Of a DNA stretch of 64,000 bases, positions 36,301-50,449 are shown one piece after another. The notes beneath the pieces are model-generated. The model did no database searches, was not told the origin of the DNA, and was given only the letters and a program-made list of their open reading frames with translations. The DNA comes from Diplolepis rosae (Eukaryota > Arthropoda > Insecta > Hymenoptera > Diplolepididae): contig JAPYXD010000686.1 of NCBI GenBank assembly GCA_030998225.1, positions 2,418,001 to 2,482,000 of the forward strand, in the 5' to 3' direction. Each line of letters opens with the position of its first letter. Position 1 is the stretch's first letter. The position numbers and the translations under genes are program-made.

Positions 36301-38591
36301 CTTGGTATTGAAAACGTCAACATTCCCTCTACGTATGGGGATAAAAATTAATTTGTAGGTAATTGTCACAGAATACTACAATATTGAAGTATTAGATTTT
36401 AGGTATTGAGCAGCGTGTGATATTTCAAATTTTTTATTTACATTTTCAGGCACTTGGGATTGAAAACGTCAAACATTCCCTCTACGTTTGGGGATAAAAA
36501 TTCATTTGTATGTAATTGTCACTGAATCCTACAATATTCAGGTTTAAAATTTTAGGTATTGAGCTGCGTTTGATATTTTAAATTTTTTATTTACATTTTC
36601 TGGCACTTGGGATTGAAAACGTCAAACATACCTTCTACGTATGGGGATAAAAATTCATTTGTAGGTAATTGTCACTGAATTCTACAATATGCAGGTTTAA
36701 AATTTTATGTATTGAGCAGCGTGTGATATTTCAAATTTTTTATTTACATTTTCTGGCACTTGGGATTGAAAACGTCAAATATTCCCTCTACGTATGGGGA
36801 TAAAGATTCAATTGTAGGTAATTGTCACTGAATACTACAATATTGAAGTATGAAATATTAGATATTGAGCTGCGTTTGATATTTTAAATTTTTTATTCAC
36901 ATTTTTAGTCACTTGGGATTGAAAACGTCAACATTCCCTCTACGTATGGGGATAAAAATTCATTTTTAGGTAATTGTCACAGAATACTACAATATTCAGG
37001 TTTAAAATTTTAGGTAATGAGCTGTGTTTGATAATTTAAATTTTTTATTCACATTTTTAGGCACTTGGGGATTAAAATGATAAACATCCCCGCAAGGTAT
37101 CGTAATAAAAAAAATTTTCTGACAAATTGGCACTAAATTCTACAATATTCAGGTTTAAAATTTTAGGTATTGAGCTGCGTTTGATATTTCAAATTTTTTA
37201 TTTACATTTTCTGGCACTTGGGATTGAAAACGTCAAACATTCCCTCTACGTATGGGGATAAAAATGAATTTGTAGGTAATGGTCACAGAATACTACAATA
37301 TTCAAGTATTAAATTTTACGTATTGGGCTGTGTTTGATATTTCAAATTTTTTATTCACATTTTTAGTCACTTGGGATTGAAAACGTCAAACATTCCATCT
37401 ACGTATGGGGATAAAAATTCATTTGTAGGTAGTTGTCACTGAATACTGCAATATTGAAGTATGACATTTTAGGTATTGAGCTGCGTTTGATATTTCTAAT
37501 TTTTTATTTACATTTTCAGGCACTTGGGATTGAAAACGTCAATCATTCCCTCTACGTATGGGGATAAAAATTTATTTGTAGGTAATTGTTACTGAATTCT
37601 ACAATATTCAGGTTTAAAATTTTAGGTATTGAGCTGCGTTTGATATTTCAAATTTTTTATTTACATTTTCTGGCACTTGGGATTGAAAACGTCAAACATT
37701 CCTTCTACGTATGGGGATAAAAATTCATTTGTAGGTAATTGTCACTGAATTCTACAATATTCAGGTTTAAAATTTTAGGTATTGAGCAGCGTGTGATATT
37801 TCAAATTTTTTATTTACATTTTCTGGCACTTGGGATTGAAAACGTCAAATATTCCCTCTACTTATGGGGATACAAATTCATTTGTAGGTAGTTGTCACTG
37901 AATACTGCAATATTGAAGTATGACATTTTAGGTATTGAGCTGCGTTTGATATTTCTAATTTTTTATTTACATTTTCAGGCACTTGGGATTGAAAACGTCA
38001 ATCATTCCCTCTACGTATGGGGATAAAAATTTATTTGTAGGTAATTGTCACTGAATACTACAATATTCAGGTTTAAAATTTTAGGTATTGAGCTGCGTTT
38101 GATATTTTAAATTTTTTATTTACATTTTCTGGCACTTGGGATTGAAAACGTCAAACATTCCTTCTACGTATGGGGATAAAAATTCATTTGTAGGTAATTG
38201 TCACTGAATTCTACAATATTCAGGTTTAAAATTTTATGTATTGAGCAGCGTGTGATATTTCAAATTTTTTATTTACATTTTCTGGCACTTGGGATTGAAA
38301 ACGTCAAATATTCCCTCCACTTATGGGGATACAAATTCATTTGTAGGTAATTGTCACTGAATACTACAATATTGAAGTACGAAATATTAGATATTGAGCT
38401 GTGTTTGATATTTTAAATTTTTTATTCACATTTTTAGGCACTTGGGGATTAAAATGACAAACATCCCCGCAAGGTATCGTAATAAAAAAAATTTTCTGAC
38501 AAATTGGCACTAAATTCTACAATATTCAGGTTTAAAATTTTAGGTATTGAGCTGCGTTTGATATTTCAAATTTTTTATTTGCATTTTTAGG

Positions 38592-38744
38592 CACTTGGGA
38601 TTGAAAACGTCAAACATTCCCTCTACGTATGGGGATAAAAATTTATTTGTAGGTAATTGTCACTGAATACTACAATATTCAGGTTTAAAATTTTAGGTAT
38701 TGAGCTGCGTTTGATATTTCAAATCTTTTATTTACATTTTCAGG
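38592..38744 (+). repeat. Representative class A satellite monomer (153 bp)
   Basis: This is one full monomer measured from 'cacttggg' to the base before the next 'cacttggg'. The next copy, 38745-38897, is again 153 bp. Class A is the majority type. It carries 'gattgaaaacgtcaaacatt', then 'ctctacgtatggggat', then 'tttgtaggtaattgtcac'. Common subvariants include 'aacgtcaacattcc' (two bases shorter), 'cattccatctac', 'cttatgtggatac', 'attgttaacgtc' and 'cacctggg'. These subvariants serve as markers of the higher-order repeats. Confidence 0.9.
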
Positions 38745-38999
38745 CACTTGGGATTGAAAACGTCAAACATTCCCTCTACGTATGGGGATAAAAATTAATT
38801 TGTAGGTAATTGTCACAGAATACTACAATATTCAGGTTTAAAATTTTAGGTATTGAGCTGCGTTTGATATTTCAAATCTTTTATTTACATTTTCAGGCAC
38901 TTGGGATTGAAAACGTCAAACATTCCCTCTACGTATGGGGATAAAAATTAATTTGTAGGTAATGGTCACAGAATACTACAATATTGAAGTATTACATTT

Positions 39000-41900
39000 T
39001 AGGTATTGAGCAGCGTGTGATATTTCAAATTTTTTATTTACATTTTCAAGCACTTGGGATTGAAAACGACAACATTCCCTCTACGTATGGGGATAAAAAT
39101 TCATTTGTAGGTAACTGTCACTGAATACTGCAATATTCAGGTTTAAAATTTTAGCTATTGAGCTGCGTTTGATATTTCAAATTTTTTATTCACATTTTTA
39201 GGCACTTGGGGATTAAAATGCCAAGCATCCTCGCAAGGTATCGTAATAAAAAAAAATTTCTAAAAAATTGGCACTAAATTCAACATTATTCAGGTTTAAA
39301 ATTTAAGGTATTGAGCAGCGTGTGATATTTCAAATTTTTTATTTACATTTTCAGGCACTTGGGATTGAAAACGTCAAAAATTCCCTCTACGTATGGGGAT
39401 AAAAATTCATTTGCAGGTAATTGTCACAGAATACTACAATATTCAAGTATGAAATTTTACGTATTGGGCTGTGTTTGATATTTAAAATTTTTTATTCACA
39501 TTTTTATGCACTTGGGGATTAAAATGACAAGCATCCTCGCAAGGTATCGTAATAAAAAAAAATTTCTAAAAAATTGGCACTAAATTCAACAATATTCAGG
39601 TTTAAAATTTTAGGTATTGAGCTGCGTTTGATATTTCAAATTTTTTATTTACATTTTCAGGCACTTGGGATTGAAAACGTCAAACATTCCCTCTACGTAT
39701 GGGGATAAAAATTAATTTGTAGGTAATGGTCACAGAATACTACAATATTGAAGTATTACATTTTAGGTATTGAGCAGCGTGTGATATTTCAAATTTTTTA
39801 TTTACATTTTCAAGCCATTGGGATTGAAAACGTCAACATTCCCTCTACGTATGGGGATAAAAATTCATTTGTAGGTAATTGTCACTGAATACTGCAATAT
39901 TCACGTTTAAAATTTTAGGTATTGAGCTGCGTTTGATATTTTAAATTTTTTATTTACATTTTCTGGCACTTGGGATTGAAAACGTCAAATATTCCCTCTA
40001 CTTATGGGGATACAAATTCATTTGTAGGTAATTGTCACTGAATACTACAATATTGAAGTACGAAATATTAGATATTGAGCTGAGTTTGATAATTTATATT
40101 TTTTATTCACATTTTTTAAGCACTTGGGGATTAAAATGACAAGCATCCTCGCAAGGTATCGTAATAAAAAAAATTTCTAAAAAATTGGCACTAAATTCAA
40201 CAATATTCAGGTTTAAAATTTTAGGTATTGAGCAGCGTGTGATATTTCAAATTTTTTATTTACATTTTCTGGCACTTGGGATTGAAAACGTCAAATATTC
40301 CCTCTACTTATGTGGATACAAATTCATTTGTAGGTAATTGTCACTGAATACTACAATATTGAAGTATCAAATATTAGATATTGAGCTGCGTTTGATATTT
40401 TAAATTTTTTATTCACATTTTTAAGCACTTGGGGATTAAAATGACAAGCATCCTCGCAAGGTATCGTAATAAAAAAAAATTTCTAAAAAATTGGCACTAA
40501 ATTCAACAATATTCAGGTTTAAAATTTTAGGTATTGAGCTGCGTTTGATATATCAAATTGTTTATTTACATTTTTAGGCACCTGGGATTGAAAACGTCAA
40601 ACATTCCCTCTACGTATGGGGATAAAAATTCATTTGTAGGTAATTGTCACAGAATACTACAATATTCAAGTATTAAATTTTACGTATTGGGCTGTGTTTG
40701 ATAATTTAAATTTTTTATTCACATTTTTAGGCACTTGGGGATTAAAATGCCAAGCATCCTCGCAAGGTATCGTAATAAAAAAAAATTTCTAAAAAATTGG
40801 CACTAAATTCAACATTATTCAGGTTTAAAATTTTAGGTATTGAGCAGCGTGTGATATTTCAAATTTTTTATTTACATTTTCAGGCACTTGGGATTGAAAA
40901 CGTCAAACATTCCTTCTACGTATGGGGATAAAAATTCATTTGTAGGTAATTGTCACTGAATACTACAATATTCAGGTTTAAAATTTTAGGTATTGAGCAG
41001 CGTGTGATATTTCAAATTTTTTATTTACATTTTCTGGCACTTGGGATTGAAAACGTCAAATATTCCCTCTACGTATGGGGATAAAAATTCATTTGTAGGT
41101 AATTGTCACAGAATACTACAATATTGAAGTATTACATTTTAGGTATTGAGCAGCGTGTGATATTTCAAATTTTTTATTTACATTTTCTGGCACTTGGGAT
41201 TGAAAACGTCAAACATTCCTTCTACGTATGGGGATAAAAATTCATTTGTAGGTAATTGTCACTGAATACTACAATATTCAGGTTTAAAATTTTAGGTATT
41301 GAGCAGCGTGTGATATTTCAAATTTTTTATTTACATTTTCTGGCACTTGGGATTGAAAACGTCAAATATTCCCTCTACGTATGGGGATAAAAATTCATTT
41401 GTAGGTAATTGTCACTGAATACTACAATATTGAAGTATGAAATATTAGATATTGAGCTGCGTTTGATATTTCAAATTTTTTATTCACATTTTTAGTCACT
41501 TGGGATTGAAAACGTCAACATTCCCTCTACGCATGGGGATAAAAATTCATTTTTAGGTAATTGTCACAGAATACTACAATATTCAAGTGTTAAATTTTAG
41601 GTGTTGGGCTGTGTTTGATAATTTAAATTTTTTATTCACATTTTTAGGCACTTGGGGATTAAAATGACAAACATCCCCGCAAGGTATCGTAAAAAAAAAA
41701 TTTTCTGACAAATTGGCACTAAATTCTACAATATTCAGGTTTAAAATTTTAGGTATTGAGCTGCGTTTGATATTTCAAATTTTTTATTTACATTTTCTGG
41801 CACTTGGGATTGAAAACGTCAAATATTCCCTCTACGTATGGGGATAAAAATTCATTTGTAGGTAATTGTCACTGAATACTACAATATTGAAGTATGAAAT

Positions 41901-42450
41901 ATTAGATATTGAGCTGCGTTTGATATTTCAAATTTTTTATTCACATTTTTAGTCACTTGGTATTGAAAACGTCAACATTCCCTCTACGTATGGGGATAAA
42001 AATTAATTTGTAGGTAATTGTCACAGAATACTACAATATTCAAGTGTTAAGTTTTAGGTGTTGGCCTGTGTTTGATAATTTAAATTTTTTATTCACATTT
42101 TTAGGCACTTGGGGATTAAAAATGACAAACATCCCCGCAAGGTATCGTAAAAAAAAAATTTTCTGACAAATTTGCACTAAATTCTACAATATTCAGGTTT
42201 AAAATTTTAGGTATTGAGCTGCGTTTGATATTTCAAATTTTTTATTTACATTTTCAGGCACTTGGGATTGAAAACGTCAAACATTCCCTCTACGTATGGG
42301 GATAAAAATTCATTTGCAGGTAATTGTCACAGAATACTACAATATTCAAGTATTAAATTTTACGTATTGGGCTGTGTTTGATAATTTAAATTTTTTATTC
42401 ACATTTTGAGGCACTTGGGATTGAAAACGTCAAACATTCCCTCTACGTAT
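39000..42450 (+). repeat. Higher-order repeat, first copy of a 5500-bp-spaced duplication
   Basis: About 22 monomers match 44500-47950 at about 5500 bp displacement (36 monomers). Shared rare variants prove it. 'caagccattggg' is near 39811 and 45311. 'cacctggg' is at 40579 and 46079. The variant 'ctacgcatgggg' is near 41527 and 47027. The displacement drifts only by one or two bases at the ends, for example 5498 bp at the 'gaggcacttggg' marker near 42410. Confidence 0.82.
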
Positions 42451-44499
42451 GGGGATAAAAATTCATTTGTAGGTAATTGTCACTGAATTCTACAATATTC
42501 AGGTTTAAAATTTTAGGTATTGAGCTGCGTTTGATATTTCAAATTGTTTATTTACATTTTTAGGCACCTGGGATTGAAAACGTCAAACATTCCCTCTACG
42601 TATGGGGATAAAAATTCATTTGTAGGTAATTGTCACAGAATACTACAATATTCAAGTATTAAATTTTACGTATTGGGCTGTGTTTGATATTTCAAATTTT
42701 TTATTTACATTTTTAGGCACTTGGGATTGAAAACGTCAAAAATTCCCTCTACGTATGGGAATAAAAATTCATTTGCAGGTAATTGTCACAGAATACTACA
42801 ATATTCAAGTATTAAATTTTACGTATTGGGCTGTGTTTGATATTTCAAATTTTTTATTTACATTTTTAGGCACTTGGGATTGAAAACGTCAAACATTCCA
42901 TCTACGTATGGGGATAAAAATTCATTTGTAGGTAGTTGTCACTGAATACTGCAATATTGAAGTATGACATTTTAGGTATTGAGCTGCGTTTGATATTTCT
43001 AATTTTTTATTTACATTTTCAGGCACTTGGGATTGAAAACGTCAATCATTCCCTCTACGTATGGGGATAAAAATTTATTTGTAGGTAATTGTCACTGAAT
43101 ACTACAATATTCAGGTTTAAAATTTTAGGTATTGAGCTGCGTTTGATATTTTAAATTTTTTATTTACATTTTCTGGCACTTGGGATTGAAAACGTCAAAC
43201 ATTCCTTCTACGTATGGGGATAAAAATTCATTTGTAGGTAATTGTCACTGAATTCTACAATATTCAGGTTTAAAATTTTATGTATTGAGCAGCGTGTGAT
43301 ATTTCAAATTTTTTATTTACATTTTCTGGCACTTGGGATTGAAAACGTCAAATATTCCCTCTACGTATGCGGATAAAAATTAATTTGTAGGTAGTTGTCA
43401 CTGAATACTGCAATATTGAAGTATGACATTTTAGGTATTGAGCTGCGTTTGATATTTCTAATTTTTTATTTACATTTTCAGGCACTTGGGATTGAAAACG
43501 TCAATCATTCCCTCTACGTATGGGGATAAAAATTTATTTGTAGGTAATTGTCACTGAATACTACAATATTCAGGTTTAAAATTTTAGGTATTGAGCTGCG
43601 TTTGATATTTTAAATTTTTTATTTACATTTTCTGGCACTTGGGATTGAAAACGTCAAACATTCCTTCTACGTATGGGGATAAAAATTCATTTGTAGGTAA
43701 TTGTCACTGAATTCTACAATATTCAGGTTTAAAATTTTAGGTATTGAGCAGCGTGTGATATTTCAAATTTTTTATTTACATTTTCTGGCACTTGGGATTG
43801 AAAACGTCAAATATTCCCTCTACGTATGGGGATAAAAATTCATTTGTAGGTAATTGTCACTGAATACTACAATATTGAAGTATGAAATATTAGATATTGA
43901 GCTGCGTTTGATATTTCAAATTTTTTATTCACATTTTTAGGCACTTGGGGATTAAAATGACAAACAACCCCGCAAGGTATCGTAAAAAAAAAATTTTCTG
44001 ACAAATTGGCACTAAATTCAACAATATTCAGGTTTCAAATTTTAGGTATTGAGCTGCGTTTGATATTTCTAATTTTTTATTCACATTTTTAGTCACTTGG
44101 GATTGAAAACGTCAACATTCCCTCTACGTATGGGGATAAAAATTCATTTGTAGGTAATTGTTACTGAATTCTACAATATTCAGGTTTAAAATTTTAGGCA
44201 TTGAGCTGCGTTTGATATTTCAAATCTTTTATTTACATTTTCTGGCACTTGGGATTGAAAACGTCAAACATTCCCTCTACGTATGGGGATAAAAATAAAT
44301 TTGTAGGTAATTGTCACAGAATACTACAATATTCAGGTTTAAAATTTTAGGTATTGAGCTGCGTTTGATATTTCAAATCTTTTATTTACATTTTCAGGCA
44401 CTTGGGATTGAAAACGTCAAACATTCCATCTACGTATGGGGATAAAAATTAATTTGTATGTAATTGTCACAGAATACTACAATATTGAAGTATTAGATT

Positions 44500-47400
44500 T
44501 TAGGTATTGAGCAGCGTGTGATATTTCAAATTTTTTATTTACATTTTCAAGCACTTGGGATTGAAAACGTCAACATTCCCTCTACGTATGGGGATAAAAA
44601 ATTAATTTGTAGGTAACTGTCACTGAATACTGCAATATTCAGGTTTAAAATTTTAGGTATTGAGCTGCGTTTGATATTTCAAATTGTTTATTCACATTTT
44701 TAGGCACTTGGGGATTAAAATGACAAGCATCCTCGCAAGGGATCGTAATAAAAAAATTTCTAAAAAATTGGCACTAAATTCAACATTATTCAGGTTTAAA
44801 ATTTAAGGTATTGAGCAGCGTGTGATATTTCAAATTTTTTATTTACATTTTCAGGCACTTGGGATTGAAAACGTCAAACATTCCCTCTACGTATGGGGAT
44901 AAAAATTCATTTGTAGGTAATTGTCACTGAATACTGCAATATTGAAGTATGACATTTTACGTATTGGGCTGTGTTTGATAATTTAAATTTTTTATTCACA
45001 TTTTTAAGCACTTGGGGATTTAAATGACAAGCATCCTCGCAAGGTATCGTAATAAAAAAAATTTCTAAAAAATTGGCACTAAATTCAACAATATTCAGGT
45101 TTAAAATTTTAGGTATTGAGCTGCGTTTGATATTTAAAATATTTTATTTACATTTTTAGGCACTTGGGATTGAAAACGTCAAACATTCCCTCTACGTATG
45201 GGCATAAAAAATTAATTTGTAGGTAATTGTCACAGAATACTACAATATTGAAGTATTACATTTTAGGTATTGAGCAGCGTGTGATATTTCAAATTTTTTA
45301 TTTACATTTTCAAGCCATTGGGATTGAAAACGTCAACATTCCCTCTACGTATGGGGATAAAAATTCATTTGTAGGTAACTGTCACTGAATACTGCAATAT
45401 TCAGGTTTAAAATTTTAGGTATTGAGCTGCGTTTGATATTTCAAATTTTTTATTTACATTTTCTGGCACTTGGGATTGAAAACGTCAAATATTCCCTCTA
45501 CTTATGGGGATAAAAATTCATTTGTAGGTAATTGTCACTGAATACTACAATATTGAAGTATGAAATATTAGATATTGAGCTGTGTTTGATAATTTAAATT
45601 TTTTATTCTCATTTTTAGGCACTTGGGGATTAAAATGACAAGCATCCTCGCAAGGTATCGTAATAAAAAAAATTTCTAAAAAAATTGGCACTAAATTCAA
45701 CAATATTCAGGTTTAAAATTTTAGGTATTGAGCAGCGTGTGATATTTCAAATTTTTTATTTACATTTTCTGGCACTTGGGATTGAAAACGTCAAATATTC
45801 CCTCTACTTATGTGGATACAAATTCATTTGTAGGTAATTGTCACTGAATACTACAATATTGAAGTATGAAATATTAGATATTGAGCTGTGTTTGATAATT
45901 TAAATTTTTTATTCACATTTTTAAGCACTTGGGGATTAAAATGACAAGCATCCTCGCAAGGTATCGTAATAAAAAAAAATTTCTAAAAAATTGGCACTAA
46001 ATTCAACAATATTCAGGTTTAAAATTTTAGGTATTGAGCTGCGTTTGATATATCAAATTGTTTATTTACATTTTTAGGCACCTGGGATTGAAAACGTCAA
46101 ACATTCCCTCTACGTATGGGGATAAAAATTCATTTGTAGGTAATTGTCACAGAATACTACAATATTCAAGTATTAAATTTTACGTATTGGGCTGTGTTTG
46201 ATAATTTAAATTTTTTATTCACATTTTTAGGCACTTGGGGATTAAAATGCCAAGCATCCTCGCAAGGTATCGTAATAAAAAAAAATTTCTAAAAAATTGG
46301 CACTAAATTCAACATTATTCAGGTTTAAAATTTAAGGTATTGAGCAGCGTGTGATATTTCAAATTTTTTATTTACATTTTCAGGCACTTGGGATTGAAAA
46401 CGTCAAAAATTCCTTCTACGTATGGGGATAAAAATTCATTTGTAGGTAATTGTCACTGAATACTACAATATTCAGGTTTAAAATTTTAGGTATTGAGCAG
46501 CGTGTGATATTTCAAATTTTTTATTCACATTTTCTGGCACTTGGGATTGAAAACGTCAAACATTCCATCTACGTATGGGGATAAAAATTAATTTGTAGGT
46601 AATTGTCACAGAATACTACAATATTGAAGTATTACATTTTAGGTATTGAGCAGCGTGTGATATTTCAAATTTTTTATTTACATTTTCTGGCACTTGGGAT
46701 TGAAAACGTCAAACATTCCTTCTACGTATGGGGATAAAAATTCATTTGTAGGTAATTGTCACTGAATACTACAATATTCAGGTTTAAAATTTTAGGTATT
46801 GAGCAGCGTGTGATATTTCAAATTTTTTATTTACATTTTCTGGCACTTGGGATTGAAAACGTCAAATATTCCCTCTACGTATGGGGATAAAAATTCATTT
46901 GTAGGTAATTGTCACTGAATACTACAATATTGAAGTATGAAATATTAGATATTGAGCTGCGTTTGATATTTCAAATTTTTTATTCACATTTTTAGTCACT
47001 TGGGATTGAAAACGTCAACATTCCCTCTACGCATGGGGATAAAAATTCATTTTTAGGTAATTGTCACAGAATACTACAATATTCAAGTGTTAAATTTTAG
47101 GTGTTGGGCTGTGTTTGATAATTTAAATTTTTTATTCACATTTTTAGGCACTTGGGGATTAAAATGACAAACATCCCAGCAAGGTATCGTAAAAAAAAAT
47201 TTTCTGACAAATTGGCACTAAATTCTACAATATTCAGGTTTAAAATTTTAGGTATTGAGCTGCGTTTGATATTTCAAATTTTTTATTTACATTTTCTGGC
47301 ACTTGGGATTGAAAACGTCAAATATTCCCTCTACGTATGGGGATAAAAATTCATTTGTAGGTAATTGTCACTGAATACTACAATATTGAAGTATGAAATA

Positions 47401-47950
47401 TTAGATATTGAGCTGCGTTTGATATTTCAAATTTTTTATTCACATTTTTAGTCACTTGGGATTGAAAACGTCAACATTCCCTATACGCATGGGGATAAAA
47501 ATTCATTTTTAGGTAATTGTCACAGAATACTACAATATTCAAGTGTTAAATTTTAGGTGTTGGGCTGTGTTTGATAATTTAAATTTTTTATTCACATTTT
47601 TAGGCACTTGGGGATTAAAATGACAAACATCCCCGCAAGGTATCGTAAAAAAAAAATTTTCTGACAAATTTGCACTAAATTCTACAATATTCAGGTTTAA
47701 AATTTTAGGTACTGAGCTGCGTTTGATATTTCAAATTTTTTATTTACATTTTCAGGCACTTGGGATTGAAAACGTCAAACATTCCCTCTACGTATGGGGA
47801 TAAAAATTCATTTGCAGGTAATTGTCACAGAATACTACAATATTCAAGTATTAAATTTTACGTATTGGGCTGTGTTTGATAATTTAAATTTTTTATTCAC
47901 ATTTTGAGGCACTTGGGATTGAAAACGTCAAACATTCCCTCTACGTATGG
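44500..47950 (+). repeat. Higher-order repeat, second copy of the 5500-bp-spaced duplication
   Basis: This is the partner of 39000-42450. It keeps the same order of A and B monomers and of rare variants, with a low level of scattered substitutions. The B monomer near 44740 has 'gcaagggatcg' and a short A-run not seen in its partner. After about 47950 the two copies take different monomer orders. Confidence 0.82.
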
Positions 47951-50449
47951 GGATAAAAATTTATTTGTAGGTAATTGTCACTGAATACTACAATATTCAG
48001 GTTTAAAATTTTAGGTATTGAGCTGCGTTTGATATTTCAAATCTTTTATTTACATTTTCAGGCACTTGGGATTGAAAACGTCAAACATTCCCTCTACGTA
48101 TGGGGATAAAAATTAATTTGTAGGTAATTGTCACAGAATACTACAATATTGAAGTATTAGATTTTAGGTATTGAGCAGCGTGTGATATTTCAAATTTTTT
48201 ATTTACATTTTCAAGCAATTGGGATTTAAAACGTCAACATTCCCTCTACGTATGGGGATAAAAATTCATTTGTAGGTAACTGTCACTGAATACTGCAATG
48301 TTCAGGTTTAAAATTTTAGGTATTGAGCTGCGTTTGATATTCCAAATTTTTTATTTACATTTTCTGGCACTTGGGATTGAAAACGTCAAACATTCCCTCT
48401 ACGTATGGGGATAAAAATTAATTTGTAGGTAATGGTCACAGAATACTACAATATTGAAGTATCAAATATTAGATATTGAGCTGCGTTTGATATTTCAAAT
48501 TTTTTATTCACATTTTTAGGCACTTGGGGATTAAAATGCCAAGCATCCTCGCAAGGTATCGTAATAAAAAAAAATTTCTAAAAAATTGGCACTAAATTCA
48601 ACAATATTCAGATTTAAAATTATAGGTATTGAGCAGCGTGTGATATTTCAAATTTTTTATTTACATTTTCTGGCACTTGGGATTGAAAACGTCAAATATT
48701 CCCTCTACTTATGTGGATACAAATTCATTTGTAGGTAATTGTCACTGAATACTACAATATTGAAGTATGAAATATTAGATATTGAGCTGTGTTTGATAAT
48801 TTAAATTTTTTATTCACATTTTTAAGCACTTGGGGATTAAAATGACAAGCATCCTCGCAAGGTATCGTAATAAAAAAAAATTTCTAAAAAATTGGCACTA
48901 AATTCAACAATATTCAGGTTTAAAATTTTAGGTATTGAGCAGCGTGTGATATTTCAAATTGTTGATTTACATTTTTAGGCACCTGGGTTTGAAAACGTCA
49001 AACATTCCCTCTACGTATGGGGATAAAAATTTATTTGTAGGTAATTGTCACTGAATACTACAATATTGAAGTATGAAATATTAGATATTGAGCTGCGTTT
49101 GATATTTCAAATTTTTTATTCACATTTTTAGTCACTTGGGATTGAAAACGTCAACATTCCCTATACGCATGGGGATAAAAATTCATTTTTAGGTAATTGT
49201 CACAGAATACTACAATATTCAAGTGTTAAATTTTAGGTGTTGGGCTGTGTTTGATAATTTAAATTTTTTATTCACATTTTTAGGCACTTGGGGATTAAAA
49301 TGACAAACATCCCCGCAAGGTATCGTAAAAAAAAAATTTTCTGACAAATTTGCACTAAATTCTACAATATTCAGGTTTAAAATTTTAGGTACTGAGCTGC
49401 GTTTGATATTTCAAATTTTTTATTTACATTTTCAGGCACTTGGGATTGAAAACTTCAAACATTCCCTCTACGTATGGGGATAAAAATTCATTTGTAGGTA
49501 ATTGTCACTGAATACTGCAATATTGAAGTATGACATTTTAGGTATTGAGCTGCGTTTGAAATTTCTAATTTTTTATTTACATTTTCAGGCACTTGGGATT
49601 GAAAACGTCAAACATTCCCTCTACGTATGGGGATAAAAATTTATTTGTAGGTAATTGTCACTGAATACTACAATATTCAGGTTTAAAATTTTAGGTATTG
49701 AGCTGCGTTTGATATTTCAAATCTTTTATTTACATTTTCAGGCACTTGGGATTGAAAACGTCAAACATTCCCTCTACGTATGGGGATAAAAATTCATTTG
49801 TAGGTAATTGTCACTGAATACTGCAATATTGAAGTATGACATTTTACGTATTGGGCTGTGTTTGATAATTTAAATTTTTTATTCACATTTTTAAGCACTT
49901 GGGGATTAAAATGACAAGCATCCTCGCAAGGTATCGTAATAAAAAAAAATTTCTAAAAAATTGGCACTAAATTCAACAATATTCAGGTTTAAAATTTTAG
50001 GTATTGAGCTGCGTTTGATATTTCAAATTTTTTATTTACATTTTCAGGCACTTGGGATTGAAAACGTCAAAAATTCCCTCTACGTATGGGGATAAAAATT
50101 AATTTGTAGGTAATTGTCACAGAATACTACAATATTGAAGTATTACATTTTAGGTATTGAGCAGCGTGTGATATTTCAAATTTTTTATTTACATTTTCAA
50201 GCAATTGGGATTGAAAACGTCAACATTCCCTCTACGTATGGGGATAAAAAATTCATTTGTAGGTAACTGTCACTGAATACGACACTATTAATGTTTAAAA
50301 TTTTAGGTATTGAGCTGCGTTTGATATTTCAAATTTTTTATTTACATTTTCTGGCACTTGGGATTGAAAACGTCAAACATTCCCTCTACTTATGGGGATA
50401 AAAATTCATTTGTAGGTAATTGTCACTGAATACTACAATATTGAAGTAT

